This document shows, piece by piece, positions 17,098-26,545 of a stretch of DNA of 64,000 nt. Position numbers and translations under genes: made by a program. This DNA comes from Bacillota bacterium (GTDB lineage: Bacteria; Bacillota; Clostridia; Lachnospirales; Lachnospiraceae). The notes under the pieces were generated by a model, which was given only the letters and a program-made list of their open reading frames with translations, ran no database searches and had not been told where the DNA came from. How positions within the stretch are numbered: position 1 is the first letter of the stretch; every line of letters starts with the position of its first letter. The stretch is from positions 124,001 through 188,000 of the forward strand of contig JAEYFP010000045.1 in assembly GCA_023402845.1 (NCBI GenBank), read 5' to 3'.

Positions 17098-17114
17098 TTT
17101 AATTAAGTGATTCC

Positions 17115-17143
17115 ACTATAACATGTCTCTCCCTTTTCTTCAA
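17115..17143 (-). promoter_or_regulatory. sigma-A promoter of the dehydrogenase gene
   Basis: Minus strand: -35 TTGAAG (17143-17138), 17-base spacer, -10 TATAGT (17120-17115). It lies just after the ROK gene stop. Confidence 0.7.
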
Positions 17144-17150
17144 TCCATTT

Positions 17151-18305
17151 TCATATATTCTCCATATATTTTTCAATCTGATAGATTGCTGCTCCCAGAG
17201 CCGAGGATTCTATCGGATAACAGCATCCCTTGAGATATTCAGCGGTATTGCCAAAGATATTTTTGGGAGCCGCCATTTTGCGAAGTCTCTCCATATATGG
17301 TTTTATGTAGCTGCCGACGTAACCGCCCAACACTACATCACAATCAAAGCACATCCTGAGCGTATCTGCAGCAATCGCCAAATTTTCCAGATAATAATCC
17401 CAGATCGCTTCATATTCCTGATTTCCATGTTCTAATTCTGTAAAAAACAACCCCAGATCACCATCTGTATGGCCGGATAGAACCGATGCCGAACAATATG
17501 CATCCAGACAACCCTGCTTTCCGCAGTAACATTCCAACCCTTCCGGGTGAATGACCATATGCCCGAATTCACCGCTGCGCCAGTTATCTCCTATAAATAC
17601 TCCCGGGCCCTCTTCTCCGTTTTCCTCCTTATTCTCCCCGACAACAAGTGCCCCTCCCACCGTATTGCTCAGTGACAAATAAACCAGATTTTTGGGCACC
17701 TCCGTATGAATACACTCCGTTAAAGCCGCCGCATTTGCATCATTCAAAACCACACTTGGATACGGGATATGAAGAAGATACGGCTTCAAAGGCTGGTCTC
17801 TCATTTTAAGGGCGTGGGAAAAAGCAATATGGCTCCGGCTGCTGTCCACAATTGCCGGCAGCGAAATCCCAATACCCGTCACCGTTTCTCCCGTAAGGCC
17901 GCATTCTAAAAGAAACTCCGATAACATCTTACTTATTTCCTTAAAATAATCAACTTCGTTGAGAAAAACCATTCGCACTCTTGTATGATATAGTACCTCT
18001 TTGGAAAGATCCGTTAAAACCATCCCGATATGATTCCCGGTAATATCGATTCCCACAGCATGCGCAGCCGATTTCACCGATGCCAGTGCTTTCGCCTTCC
18101 TGCCTCCGGTGGATTCAAATTCCCCTACCTCTTCCACCAGACGGCAAGCCTTTAATTCATTCACCATCTGCAGGGCAGTCGGTACGCTCATGCCGAGCGT
18201 ACCTGCAATATCCGGTATCGAGGTTTTATCATTTTTATTGATGAACCTGAATACCCGGTTGCGATTTCCTCTCTTTATTTCTATGCTGCTGCTTTTTCGT
18301 TTCAT
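17151..18305 (-). CDS. ROK-family transcriptional regulator (NagC/XylR type)
   Basis: 384 residues. N-terminal winged HTH (KTSIPDIAGTLGMSVPTALQ) of the NagC/XylR kind is followed by a ROK sugar-kinase-like fold: AVGIDITGNHIGMVLTDL, the glycine-rich region VVGENKEENGEEGPGVFIGD, and the zinc motif CYCGKQGCLDAYCS. These regulators repress sugar genes and release DNA when a sugar or sugar phosphate binds. It is likely a regulator and not a kinase because of the HTH. The palindromes downstream at 17083-17117 suggest it controls the adjacent dehydrogenase. Confidence 0.9.
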   Translation of the reverse strand: MKRKSSSIEIKRGNRNRVFRFINKNDKTSIPDIAGTLGMSVPTALQMVNELKACRLVEEVGEFESTGGRKAKALASVKSAAHAVGIDITGNHIGMVLTDLSKEVLYHTRVRMVFLNEVDYFKEISKMLSEFLLECGLTGETVTGIGISLPAIVDSSRSHIAFSHALKMRDQPLKPYLLHIPYPSVVLNDANAAALTECIHTEVPKNLVYLSLSNTVGGALVVGENKEENGEEGPGVFIGDNWRSGEFGHMVIHPEGLECYCGKQGCLDAYCSASVLSGHTDGDLGLFFTELEHGNQEYEAIWDYYLENLAIAADTLRMCFDCDVVLGGYVGSYIKPYMERLRKMAAPKNIFGNTAEYLKGCCYPIESSALGAAIYQIEKYMENI

Positions 18306-18359
18306 ATGCCCGCTCCATCATATTCCCCGTTTATGATTACCGGGAATCACTGATTGAAA

Positions 18360-18387
18360 AGACCAACTGCCGATTGGCAATTGGTCT
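18360..18387 (-). terminator. terminator of the rpsF-ssb-rpsR operon
   Basis: On the minus strand AGACCAATTGCC pairs with GGCAGTTGGTCT (one G-U pair, loop AATC) followed by TTTTC. It begins 6 bases after the rpsR stop. Confidence 0.85.
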
Positions 18388-18392
18388 GATTA

Positions 18393-18668
18393 TTAATCCA
18401 TTGTGTAAGGCATCAACGCGATATGTCTCGCTCTCTTAACCGCTACTGTAAGCGCTCTCTGATGCTTTGCGCAGTTACCTGTAATTCTTCTCGGAAGGAT
18501 CTTACCTCTTTCGGATACATATCTTTTTAACAGATTGACATCCTTGTATTCAATTTCCTTATCTTTTCCACAAAATACGCAAACCTTTTTTCTTCTGCGC
18601 ATTCCGCCTCTTCTTCTCATCGGAGAATCAGATCTGTCATTGTCACCCTGCGGTCTATTATAAGCCAT
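18393..18668 (-). CDS. rpsR: 30S ribosomal protein bS18
   Basis: 91 residues from ATG 18668 after AGGAGGTAAGAGAA; the upstream extension in frame overlaps ssb and is not part of the gene. The core [20 protein letters not shown], then [20 protein letters not shown] and [20 protein letters not shown], is typical bS18. The two Cys of the CxxC motif mark the zinc-binding form. The N-terminus is extended and Arg-rich. It is the last gene of the rpsF-ssb-rpsR operon. Confidence 0.97.
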   Translation of the reverse strand: MAYNRPQGDNDRSDSPMRRRGGMRRRKKVCVFCGKDKEIEYKDVNLLKRYVSERGKILPRRITGNCAKHQRALTVAVKRARHIALMPYTMD

Positions 18669-18690
18669 TTCTCTTACCTCCTGTTTCTGA

Positions 18691-19128
18691 TTAATTAAAT
18701 GGCAGCTCCTCATCAATTCCATCTGGAATATTCATGAAGCCGTCGCTGATTTCTGCTGCCGGTTCCGGTCTGGCAGGTGCAAAGCCGCCGTCGCCGGACG
18801 AAGCCGACTTGCTCTCTGCAAATTCCTGATCCTCTACGACAACATCTGTTGTATAAACCTTCTGTCCGTCCTTGTTTGTGTAACTTCCTGTCTGGATACG
18901 TCCGGTCACAAGCACCTTGGTACCTTTTCTGAAATATTTCTCCGCAAACTCTCCGGATTTTCCAAAAGCGACGCAATTGATAAAATCTGCTGTCTGCTCA
19001 TCATTGTTTCTTTTGAATCTTCTGTCCACTGCCAGTGAATATCTTGCAATCGCTGTCGCACTGTCCCCTGATGAATATCTCACCTCGGGATCCCTTGTCA
19101 ACCGACCCATAAGAATTACTTTGTTCAT
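18691..19128 (-). CDS. ssb: single-stranded DNA-binding protein
   Basis: 145 residues. The OB fold covers residues 1-105 ([41 protein letters not shown]). A flexible Pro/Ala/Gly linker leads to the acidic tip IDEELPFN, the docking site for partner repair and replication proteins; the tip carries one extra Asn after the usual Phe. It binds single-stranded DNA as a tetramer. It lies between rpsF and rpsR, the usual arrangement. Confidence 0.97.
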   Translation of the reverse strand: MNKVILMGRLTRDPEVRYSSGDSATAIARYSLAVDRRFKRNNDEQTADFINCVAFGKSGEFAEKYFRKGTKVLVTGRIQTGSYTNKDGQKVYTTDVVVEDQEFAESKSASSGDGGFAPARPEPAAEISDGFMNIPDGIDEELPFN

Positions 19129-19147
19129 ACGTACGCTCTCTTTCTGA

Positions 19148-19435
19148 TTATGCCTCTTGCTTAACGCATAAATATCTGATTACGTTTTCCATAATGCGAA
19201 CACGATTCTCGATTTCAATCGGGGCTGTTGTCTCAGCTTCAAACTGGATGAAGTAGTAGAAACCTTCTTTCATCTTCTGAACTTCGTAAGCTAATCTCTT
19301 CTTACCCCATTCATCAACGTTTGTCACTGTGCCGCCAAAACGGGTAATATAACCCTGAATCTTTTCAAAAGCGGCCGCCCTTTCCTCGTCTTCGATCTTA
19401 GCATTAAGAACAACGGCTAATTCATATTTGCTCAT
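19148..19435 (-). CDS. rpsF: 30S ribosomal protein bS6
   Basis: 95 residues from ATG 19435, preceded by AAAGGAGGTACTAGC. Typical bS6 sequence: MSKYELAVVLNAKIEDEERA, then VDEWGKKRLAYEVQKMKEGF. It binds 16S rRNA together with bS18 in the platform of the small subunit. It is the first gene of the rpsF-ssb-rpsR operon. Confidence 0.97.
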   Translation of the reverse strand: MSKYELAVVLNAKIEDEERAAAFEKIQGYITRFGGTVTNVDEWGKKRLAYEVQKMKEGFYYFIQFEAETTAPIEIENRVRIMENVIRYLCVKQEA

Positions 19436-19538
19436 GCTAGTACCTCCTTTTGGTCTCTGGCCCCTCACCTGAATGAGGAGCAAGGAAATTATTACATTGT
19501 ATCACGAGATTACATGTTACCATAGATTTTTCAGCAAT

Positions 19539-19733
19539 TCAAGCCTTTTTTCGCAATTCCTTCGTATTTTTCTCGACAAGCTTCCTCGTCACCATGACCT
19601 GATGCCCGCATCCCATACATTTCAGTCGAAAGTCGGCGCCGACCCGCAAAATCTCCCATTCAAAACTGCCGCACGGGTGTTTTTTTTTCAGCCTTACTAT
19701 GTCTCCCACATCATAAATCAACTTTTCCGGCAT
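19539..19733 (-). CDS. DUF951 family protein
   Basis: 64 residues, ATG preceded by CAGGAGGAACAAAT. It matches the DUF951 family throughout: YDVGDIVRLKKKHPCGSFEW, then FRLKCMGCGHQVMVTRKLVE. The CMGC pair plus C24 may bind zinc. The family is widespread in Firmicutes, often near rpsF and ssb, and its function is unknown. It follows the sirtuin gene by 21 bases and is probably co-transcribed with it. Confidence 0.9.
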   Translation of the reverse strand: MPEKLIYDVGDIVRLKKKHPCGSFEWEILRVGADFRLKCMGCGHQVMVTRKLVEKNTKELRKKA

Positions 19734-19754
19734 ATTTGTTCCTCCTGATCACCA

Positions 19755-20477
19755 CTATATTTCAATTTGTCCAAGCAGTTCTCCGATGCTGCCCTGAATG
19801 AGCAGGTCCGCACGTCTGTCCATCGGCGTCGGAGATTTATTAATCAGCACAAGCTTATTTCCTCTGTAATAATCAACCAGTCCCGCTGCCGGATAAACGG
19901 CAAGCGAGGTGCCCCCAACGATTAAGACCTCCGCATGCGTAATATAGTCTACTGCCCTCTGCAGTGTCTCCTGATCAAGACCCTCCTCATAGAGCACGAC
20001 ATCCGGCTTGATTTTCCCGCCGCACGCATCGCATTCCGGCACTCCCGAAGATTCTAATATTTTGTTTATAGCAAAGAATTTTCCGCATTTCTCGCAGTAA
20101 TTCCGCAGAACACTTCCGTGAAGCTCCAGCACTTCCCTGCTGCCTGCAGCCTGATGCAGTCCGTCAATATTCTGGGTAACGACCGCCTTGAGCTTTCCGG
20201 CCCGCTCAAGCTGTGCAAGTTTCAAATGCGCGCTGTTCGGCTTTGCCTCCACACACAGCATCTTATTTCTGTAAAAGCGGTAAAATTCCTCCGGCTTTTG
20301 CCGGTAAAAGGTATGACTTAGGATTGTCTCCGGCGGATAGTCATAGTTCTGATGATACAGCCCGTCTACGCTGCGGAAATCCGGTATCCCGCTCTCCGTG
20401 GAAACGCCCGCTCCACCGAAAAAGACGATATCATCGCTGTTCATGATCCATTGCCGCAATGTCTCAAGTTCCTTCAT
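19755..20477 (-). CDS. NAD-dependent protein deacylase (sirtuin, SIR2 family)
   Basis: 240 residues from ATG 20477 after AAAAAGGAGGACTTTCG; the longer frame overlaps the MaoC gene and lacks a signal. Conserved blocks are FFGGAGVSTESGIPDFRS, VVTQNIDGLHQAAGS and the catalytic His in LELHGSVLRNYC. The zinc ribbon has four Cys in two CxxC pairs (CEKCGKF and CDACGG). Sirtuins remove acyl groups from lysine using NAD, forming nicotinamide and O-acyl-ADP-ribose. The adjacent acyl carrier protein and acyl-CoA genes fit a role in acyl metabolism, but this is only context. Confidence 0.93.
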   Translation of the reverse strand: MKELETLRQWIMNSDDIVFFGGAGVSTESGIPDFRSVDGLYHQNYDYPPETILSHTFYRQKPEEFYRFYRNKMLCVEAKPNSAHLKLAQLERAGKLKAVVTQNIDGLHQAAGSREVLELHGSVLRNYCEKCGKFFAINKILESSGVPECDACGGKIKPDVVLYEEGLDQETLQRAVDYITHAEVLIVGGTSLAVYPAAGLVDYYRGNKLVLINKSPTPMDRRADLLIQGSIGELLGQIEI

Positions 20478-20505
20478 CGAAAGTCCTCCTTTTTCTGCTT
20501 TACCG

Positions 20506-20919
20506 CTATAAAACTCCCGCCTGTATTTCCGCCTTGCATACCTTAACGCCATCCTGATTTTTGATGACCGCCTTAATAATCAGCAGACGAAACGTATCGT
20601 TTTTCTCCGCAACCGCTCCTTCTATTGTAAGAGTATCCCCAACATAGACCGGCTTCGGGAATTTTGCTTTTACACTGTGAATCAGGCTTTTTTCGCCCGG
20701 CAGATAAACACCTGCCAGCGTTGAAAAATATGCGGCCGTCAGCATCCCGAACACAACACACTTCTCATGTCCGTTCGCTTGCGCATACACCGGATCACTG
20801 TGAAGCGGATTCACATCGCCCGTAATTTCCCGAAAACGATTCTGATCCTCCTGTGTTACCGTTACCGTAAAGCATTCCTTCTGTCCGATTTCTATTTCTT
20901 CATATTTATAACAATTCAT
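20506..20919 (-). CDS. MaoC-like dehydratase (hot-dog fold)
   Basis: 137 residues. The MaoC/R-specific hydratase motif is TGDVNPLHSDPVYA, with D35 and H40 as the catalytic pair. The rest matches hot-dog hydratases (FGMLTAAYFSTLAGVYLPGE, then PKPVYVGDTLTIEGAV). Family members hydrate 2-enoyl-CoA or -ACP. It starts one base after the acyl carrier protein stop, so it is translationally coupled to it, which suggests that its substrate may be carried on that ACP. Confidence 0.88.
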   Translation of the reverse strand: MNCYKYEEIEIGQKECFTVTVTQEDQNRFREITGDVNPLHSDPVYAQANGHEKCVVFGMLTAAYFSTLAGVYLPGEKSLIHSVKAKFPKPVYVGDTLTIEGAVAEKNDTFRLLIIKAVIKNQDGVKVCKAEIQAGVL

Positions 20920-20920
20920 C

Positions 20921-21169
20921 CTACGCCTCGTCCATCTTACGCTTAATCAAATCGATCATCCCGCCGACATTCTCCAGCTTGTTCACTTCCTTAATATCGA
21001 ATTTCATCTGAAATTCCTTCTCCATCGCCACAATCAGTGTAATATGCTCCAGCGAATCCCAGTCCTCGATATCCTCCGCATTTGTTTCGTCCTTAATCTC
21101 AAGTTGCTCATCATCGAATACTTCCCGGAAAATCTCCTGTACTGCCTCATATATTTGTTTTCTTGTCAT
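20921..21169 (-). CDS. acyl carrier protein (specialised)
   Basis: 82 residues, ATG preceded by GGAAGGAAAACAGAGC. The phosphopantetheine site is IEDWDSLEHITLIV with S39. Acidic helices are typical of acyl or peptidyl carrier proteins. It is not with fab genes; instead it sits between an AAC(3)-like/DUF4910 fusion and a MaoC hydratase. It is therefore probably a dedicated carrier for a special acyl group and not the housekeeping AcpP. Confidence 0.92.
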   Translation of the reverse strand: MTRKQIYEAVQEIFREVFDDEQLEIKDETNAEDIEDWDSLEHITLIVAMEKEFQMKFDIKEVNKLENVGGMIDLIKRKMDEA

Positions 21170-21208
21170 GCTCTGTTTTCCTTCCTCGGTTTCTTAACGT
21201 TTTATTCT

Positions 21209-23278
21209 TCAAACCTCTTTCAACAGACCGGCCGAAAGCAGCTTATCTGCCGCTGAAATGACGACCGAAAGCGGCGCTCCGATCAAACTGCTCAACCGGA
21301 TCAAATCATTTGTTCCGTCCGCATAGGCTAAAATATCCTTGAGCGCCAGTGTTTCCTGATATGTCTCCTTGCTGCTCGTCGTAGGTACAAGTCCTCTTTT
21401 CCCAAGCTGAGGCTCACACAAGCAGGTCACACGATACACCGCATTTCTTTCCAATGCTTCAATACAGCCCCGTATAACGGTATAGCTGCCCGCAAATCCA
21501 TCGGGTGAAATAATGTCCAGATTGTCCGCAGACGTATGATATTCGGGATAAACGTGATATTTTGAACGGCAGAAGCATACGACCGGCAAATCCACGCCCG
21601 GCGCCTGATATTGCCGTTCGTCCGACCCCCTCTTTAAATAGGAATAATCTATATAGTCCGGATAATGGGCATGCAGCACACATGCAAGCACACGATCCGC
21701 CAGCGTATCTCCATATCTGGAATGTACAAGCGAATAGGTCCTGTCGTCACCGACACATGTCAAATTAAATCCCGCAATGACCTTTTCTTGCATTTGGGGC
21801 AAATATCTGCTCAGATAAGTGATCGCTCCGATTGTCTCCGGCACAAGAATCAGGCGGTAGCTGTATTTTCTGTCCGGTATGCTCTTAATATAATTTGCAA
21901 GGTACATCATCAGTGCCGGTCCCGAGCATTCGTTATTCGCCATCGACGGGTGACAGATATATGTGGATAAAAAAATCTCCTGCTCTGACCTTCCCTGAAT
22001 TAAAATCTCCCCGTAGGTCAGACTGCCGTCGGTAAGTGCTGAACGGATGACCGCATGATAGTCTCCCGGTATAAGCTCTTCCTTCTGCTTCTGTGTCATG
22101 CAGAAACCCCAGCGTCTCTCATAATAAGAAGTCACATACGGAATCACCTGAGGCTGTTCCTTCAGTGTATACAAATGCGGTGTCAGCTCCTCCAGCGAAA
22201 GCACAGCATCCACCGGCACAGAATAGCCGACCGCATGCAGATTATTTTCTCGAAAATCGAGAATGCGATTCCCGTTTTCATCCTCCAGATACGCTTCGGT
22301 AATATTCCATTCCTGCGGCACAGTCCAGTCAAACGCCTGTGTTCCGGATGGCACCTCGGTCAGCCTGATATCCGGACAGTACCTTTTTAGGATGCGAAAC
22401 GTTTCCCGAACACCGTCTCCCGTAATGCTCCGGCAAACCGGAAACAACTCTCGTGCGAGAGCAAACATCCCCCTGCCCTCCTCCAGATAAGTTGTATCAT
22501 TTTGCCCGATATAAGAGCAGAGCTTCCTGCTCCTGTTGTGGCGGACATCCTCTGCAATGATCGGATAAGCCCCCGCAAGATCAATCATTTTATATTCGAT
22601 TTCATTTATAAAAAATTGCTGCAATACACCTGCCTTTTCAAATTCCGGCTCAAAGGGATAAATCAATATTTCCACATCCAGCTTTAGATCGCGGACATTC
22701 ATAGAATAGACCGCCTCCCTCGTCATGCCGGCGGCGTCCGTGTAATCAGCTTTAAAATCCTTCAAATAGCGGTACGCAACAGGGCCTTCCTGTTCCTCCA
22801 CGTAATGTACATACACAAAGGAATGCTGACAGTCCTTGTCGATAAACAGGTTTTTAAAATGATGTTCGGTAAAATAGGTGAACGGGGAATCCTTGCCAAA
22901 CGAGCTCTTGTTGTCAAGCACACACAGCTCATCCTGTCCCTTTCCCCAGACGGCAAACGAATAGATCGGATGCCTCGTCCGCTTAAAATCGTCTCTTTTT
23001 AAGGCAACTCGGCCCAAAGAGCCTGTCTTGCATGGTGTCTTATAATAATCGTAGGAAGCGCCCCTGCAAAAGGACCAATTGAAGGTCGGAAATACAAGTG
23101 TCCCGTCCTTACCGATTATTTCAATCATTCCGTCGATCAAATGATTCAAATCCGTATCATCGTCATGCTCCACACAGCTATACAAAAGCTGCTTGACATC
23201 AGATGTCACAAATACATGATCGTCTTTTTTCAGTCCCAGATGAAAAGCCAAATCCTTCAGCCTGATATATGAGTCCAT
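21209..23278 (-). CDS. two-domain protein: AAC(3)-like N-acyltransferase fused to DUF4910 aminopeptidase-like domain
   Basis: 689 residues from ATG 23278, preceded by GGAGAGGAAATAAA. Residues ~1-265 resemble aminoglycoside 3-N-acetyltransferases (VFVTSDVKQLL, DGTLVFPTFNWSF, TRHPIYSFAVWG). Residues ~270-615 match the DUF4910/DUF2172 zinc-aminopeptidase-like family (LARELFPVCRSITGDGVRET, STYICHPSMANNECSGPALM, LVPETIGAITYLS). The final ~70 residues may form a winged helix. It is the first gene before an acyl carrier protein and a MaoC hydratase. An acyl transfer from that ACP to an amine, on a surface sugar or a secondary metabolite, is inferred. It should not be read as antibiotic resistance. 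Confidence 0.85.
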   Translation of the reverse strand: MDSYIRLKDLAFHLGLKKDDHVFVTSDVKQLLYSCVEHDDDTDLNHLIDGMIEIIGKDGTLVFPTFNWSFCRGASYDYYKTPCKTGSLGRVALKRDDFKRTRHPIYSFAVWGKGQDELCVLDNKSSFGKDSPFTYFTEHHFKNLFIDKDCQHSFVYVHYVEEQEGPVAYRYLKDFKADYTDAAGMTREAVYSMNVRDLKLDVEILIYPFEPEFEKAGVLQQFFINEIEYKMIDLAGAYPIIAEDVRHNRSRKLCSYIGQNDTTYLEEGRGMFALARELFPVCRSITGDGVRETFRILKRYCPDIRLTEVPSGTQAFDWTVPQEWNITEAYLEDENGNRILDFRENNLHAVGYSVPVDAVLSLEELTPHLYTLKEQPQVIPYVTSYYERRWGFCMTQKQKEELIPGDYHAVIRSALTDGSLTYGEILIQGRSEQEIFLSTYICHPSMANNECSGPALMMYLANYIKSIPDRKYSYRLILVPETIGAITYLSRYLPQMQEKVIAGFNLTCVGDDRTYSLVHSRYGDTLADRVLACVLHAHYPDYIDYSYLKRGSDERQYQAPGVDLPVVCFCRSKYHVYPEYHTSADNLDIISPDGFAGSYTVIRGCIEALERNAVYRVTCLCEPQLGKRGLVPTTSSKETYQETLALKDILAYADGTNDLIRLSSLIGAPLSVVISAADKLLSAGLLKEV

Positions 23279-23486
23279 TTTATTTCCTCTCCGTTTCAAT
23301 GGCGTTCTTCCCGCTTATGCGTGATATACTACCTGTTACAATATACCATTAACTCGCTGATTTTTCAATGTTACTATTCAGCCTTCGGCCTCATCTTCCC
23401 GATCATGATGGGTGCACTTGTTTTTTTAAATTGATCCGCATATAATAGAAGGGACTTTGAAGCGAAAACGAAACGGAGATTACGGA

Positions 23487-25148
23487 ATGTCCTTATTAAA
23501 GAAAAAACAGAAACATACCATGACCGGTACGGAAATATCGGAATTATTAGTCCGTGTCCTGATTTCCGCCTATACTATTTTGATAGTTATCCTGCTTCCC
23601 CTCTGCTACAGGAACAGTTATTATGATATCGGCGACTTTAAATATGAGCTGTTCTCAGGCATGACAACGCTTCTTTTCGTGCTGATGCTTCCTGCACTTC
23701 TTTTTTATCTGATCAGTAACCTTCGTGCCAAAACATGGGGAAATTCCAATTTTTTTCGTATTTTTGCGGAACTTTCCTTCATCGACCGGTTTGTATTGCT
23801 ATACCTGCTTGCTTGTTTTGTCACGTTTCTTTTAAGTCCCTATCAAACTTTTCAGTTTTTCGGAGCAGATGCATCCAATCCGGCCTGGACGGGCTACAGC
23901 GGTTGGTTTATGGGATTTAAAAGCCAGCTAATGTTTATCGTTCTCTATTTTCTCGTCTCCCGTTTTTTTATGAAGAGCTGGAAAACAGATCTGCTGATTG
24001 CCTTGACAGGTGCTTCTGCGATCGTATTTCTGCTCGGCATTTTACACCGGTTTTTGATTGATCCGCTCTCCCTTTATAAGGAGATCGACTCTTATTATTA
24101 TCCGCTTTTTTTATCCACGATTGGCCAGTCTACCTGGTATTCCAGTTATTTGTGCACTGTTTTTCCTATCGGCTTGTTTTTGTTTTGGCACTGCGGCAAG
24201 CGCTGGCAGCGCATACTGCTCGGAATTTACAGCGCAATCGGTTTTGCCTCCCTCGTCACACAAAACAGCGACAGCGCCTATTTTGCATTGGCAGCCTTTT
24301 TATCTGTCCTGTTTGCATTTTCCTTTCAGTCCGTGACGAGCCTCAGACGCTTTTTGGAGGTTCTTTTGATTGGCGCGCTGTCTATGCGGCTGATCGGCAT
24401 TTTTCAACTGCTGTTTCCGGACAGAGCAATTCCTGTTGATAAGTTGTCTGCTTTTTTTTCTCAAAATCCTTTTTTGTGGATTGCTATTTTTATACTTGTG
24501 CTCCTCTATTTTCTGCTCGTGCATCTGGAAATCAACGGCCGCTTTCAAATCGAATCCATGGTATGTGTCAGACGCCTCGGTCTATTCCTGATTGCAGCTG
24601 CTATCCCGGCAGGACTTCTATGTATCGTTCTTACGACAACCGGACATCTGCCGGCTTTCCTCTCTTCATTTGAGCGCTTCGGCTATTTTATATTTGACGA
24701 GAACTGGGGGAATGGGCGCGGTTTTACATGGAAGTACTGTATTTCGATGTTTGCGGAATATCCGCTGAAGTTAAAGTTATTCGGTGTCGGTTCCGATTGC
24801 TTTGCATCCTATACTTATGACTATCACGCAGATTTTGTAGCTGCCAAATGGGGAGAGTCCGTGCTTGCTAATGCCCATAACGAATGGATGAACATGCTTT
24901 TGACGACAGGCATTTTCGGCCTTATCACTTACACCGGTATTTTTATCTCTTCCTTTGTTCTGTTTATCAGAGAACAGAAAAACAGCATTTTTCTGCTTGC
25001 CGCCGCCGGCTGCATCGGCTCCTATTTTTTTCATAACCTGTTTTGCTACCAGCAGGTCGTGTGCACCCCCTTTATTTTCCTGATCATCGGTCTCGGGGAA
25101 TTCGTTCGCAGGGAGCACTCCGGAAAGCTTTGCGCTGACACAAAATAA
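23487..25148 (+). CDS. O-antigen ligase/polymerase-like membrane protein
   Basis: 553 residues from ATG 23487 with ACGGAG upstream; an alternative TTG at 23457 is possible. At least ten hydrophobic segments are seen. A large extracytoplasmic loop near residues 400-460 (NGRGFTWKYCISMFAEYPLK, then GVGSDCFASYTYDYH and NAHNEWMNMLLTTGIFGL) matches the Wzy_C/O-antigen ligase domain. Such proteins join or polymerise lipid-linked glycans outside the membrane. It is divergent from the AAC(3)/DUF4910 operon, with 208 bases between, so both could serve surface glycan building. The substrate is unknown. Confidence 0.85.
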   Translation: MSLLKKKQKHTMTGTEISELLVRVLISAYTILIVILLPLCYRNSYYDIGDFKYELFSGMTTLLFVLMLPALLFYLISNLRAKTWGNSNFFRIFAELSFIDRFVLLYLLACFVTFLLSPYQTFQFFGADASNPAWTGYSGWFMGFKSQLMFIVLYFLVSRFFMKSWKTDLLIALTGASAIVFLLGILHRFLIDPLSLYKEIDSYYYPLFLSTIGQSTWYSSYLCTVFPIGLFLFWHCGKRWQRILLGIYSAIGFASLVTQNSDSAYFALAAFLSVLFAFSFQSVTSLRRFLEVLLIGALSMRLIGIFQLLFPDRAIPVDKLSAFFSQNPFLWIAIFILVLLYFLLVHLEINGRFQIESMVCVRRLGLFLIAAAIPAGLLCIVLTTTGHLPAFLSSFERFGYFIFDENWGNGRGFTWKYCISMFAEYPLKLKLFGVGSDCFASYTYDYHADFVAAKWGESVLANAHNEWMNMLLTTGIFGLITYTGIFISSFVLFIREQKNSIFLLAAAGCIGSYFFHNLFCYQQVVCTPFIFLIIGLGEFVRREHSGKLCADTK

Positions 25149-25280
25149 TAAGAAACACATAAATTCTTTGTTTATTCACAAAAATAATATTTCCATAATT
25201 CACTTTTTGCGTTACAATAGTAAAGACGTCAGCAAACAATAAGGCTGATGAATATAGATTGGAAATAGGAAGAGGTCGCT

Positions 25281-26489
25281 ATGAAAAAGGAGACACAAAA
25301 GGATGACGTACAATTAAGCCTGAGCAAACAGAAAAGGCTTGAAAGAGAAAAAAAACGAGTCAAAAATAAGCGGGAAAAACTTATATGGAAAATTGCAGGC
25401 ATTGTTCTGGCTGTGCTTCTTGTCGGTTTGATCGTTGCGGCAATTGCTCAGACTATTTATTTTTCCGCCAACAGCGTAACTGCGAGCAGTGATTACAGCG
25501 CACAGCTGACTGATGATGGATTCATCAAGGATGTAAACGCCTCCTCCAACATTACGCTTGCCGATTATAAAACAATTACGGCTCCCCTCAGCGAAGTCGA
25601 ATATTCCGACGATTCTGTAGAAGCCGATATTCAAACGCAGCTTGACAACTATCCAAACCTCAATACAGAATCGGCAGATTTGATTGCCGACGGCGACAAG
25701 ATCAGCATCGACTTTGTCGGAACGGTTGATGGTGAAGAATTTGAAGGAGGCAGCGGCGAGGATTATGACCTGACAATCGGCTCTAATTCTTTTGTTGATG
25801 ATTTTGAGCAGCAGCTGATCGGACATGGTGTCGGTGAATCTTTGACCGTCGATGTAACATTTCCCGCTGATTACCAGACTGCGGATCTGGCCGGAAAAGA
25901 TGCTTCCTTTGCAGTTACTGTCAAAGGTATTTATGAAGCTTCTGTTTTTGACGATGCTTTTGTCCAGAAAAACCTTTCCTCCTATGCGGATACGGCTGAA
26001 GGCTACCGCGAATATTTAAAGGAAACCAATTATGAGACAAACCTTGATCAGTGGCTCGCCACTTACCTGATCGAACATACGTCGGTAACCTCTTACCCGA
26101 AGGATTACCTTAATAATTTAAAATCAACACAAAAATATACCGATCAGAGTACTTATGAATATATGAACCAGTTTTATACAAGCTATACCGGCTCTCCGGC
26201 CTATACGAGCTTCACCCAATATACGGGCATGTCTCAGGGCGAATATGACATAAGCCTCATTGATACCTGCAAAGCAATCGAAAAAGAAGCGATGATTTAT
26301 CAGGCTATCCTTGAAACAGAAGGCATAACAGTCACGGAGGATGACTACAAGGCATATCTGACAGAGACAAGCGGCTCCGCCGATTCTTATGATACGCAGG
26401 TTGAGCAGTACGGCAAGGGCTATGCGATCCAAAACATGGTTCGTATAAAAGCACTCGAAATTGTTAAGGGCTATACAACAGTACAATAA
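25281..26489 (+). CDS. membrane-anchored FKBP-type peptidyl-prolyl isomerase (trigger-factor-like)
   Basis: 402 residues, ATG after AGGAAGAGGTCGCT. A highly charged N-terminus ([18 protein letters not shown]) precedes one membrane segment (~34-57), so the rest is outside the cell. Residues ~125-220 form an FKBP domain ([20 protein letters not shown], then [16 protein letters not shown]). The remainder is helical and resembles the substrate-binding part of trigger factor. It should catalyse proline isomerisation or chaperone secreted proteins. A single gene, it ends at a strong palindromic terminator. Confidence 0.9.
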   Translation: MKKETQKDDVQLSLSKQKRLEREKKRVKNKREKLIWKIAGIVLAVLLVGLIVAAIAQTIYFSANSVTASSDYSAQLTDDGFIKDVNASSNITLADYKTITAPLSEVEYSDDSVEADIQTQLDNYPNLNTESADLIADGDKISIDFVGTVDGEEFEGGSGEDYDLTIGSNSFVDDFEQQLIGHGVGESLTVDVTFPADYQTADLAGKDASFAVTVKGIYEASVFDDAFVQKNLSSYADTAEGYREYLKETNYETNLDQWLATYLIEHTSVTSYPKDYLNNLKSTQKYTDQSTYEYMNQFYTSYTGSPAYTSFTQYTGMSQGEYDISLIDTCKAIEKEAMIYQAILETEGITVTEDDYKAYLTETSGSADSYDTQVEQYGKGYAIQNMVRIKALEIVKGYTTVQ

Positions 26490-26502
26490 GAATTTCCTAT
26501 AC

Positions 26503-26540
26503 AATGAAAAAAGAGTCAGCATGCTGACTCTTTTTTCATT
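26503..26540. terminator. 38-base perfect palindrome, bidirectional terminator
   Basis: AATGAAAAAAGAGTCAGCA and its exact reverse complement, with no loop, run from 26503 to 26540. A- and T-runs on both sides allow termination in both directions between two convergent genes. Confidence 0.9.
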
Positions 26541-26545
26541 ATTCT

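Noticed and set aside
21209..23278. Aminoglycoside resistance gene
   Set aside because: The AAC(3)-like domain is fused to a DUF4910 domain and sits with an acyl carrier protein and a hydratase, so a biosynthetic acyl transfer is more likely than resistance.
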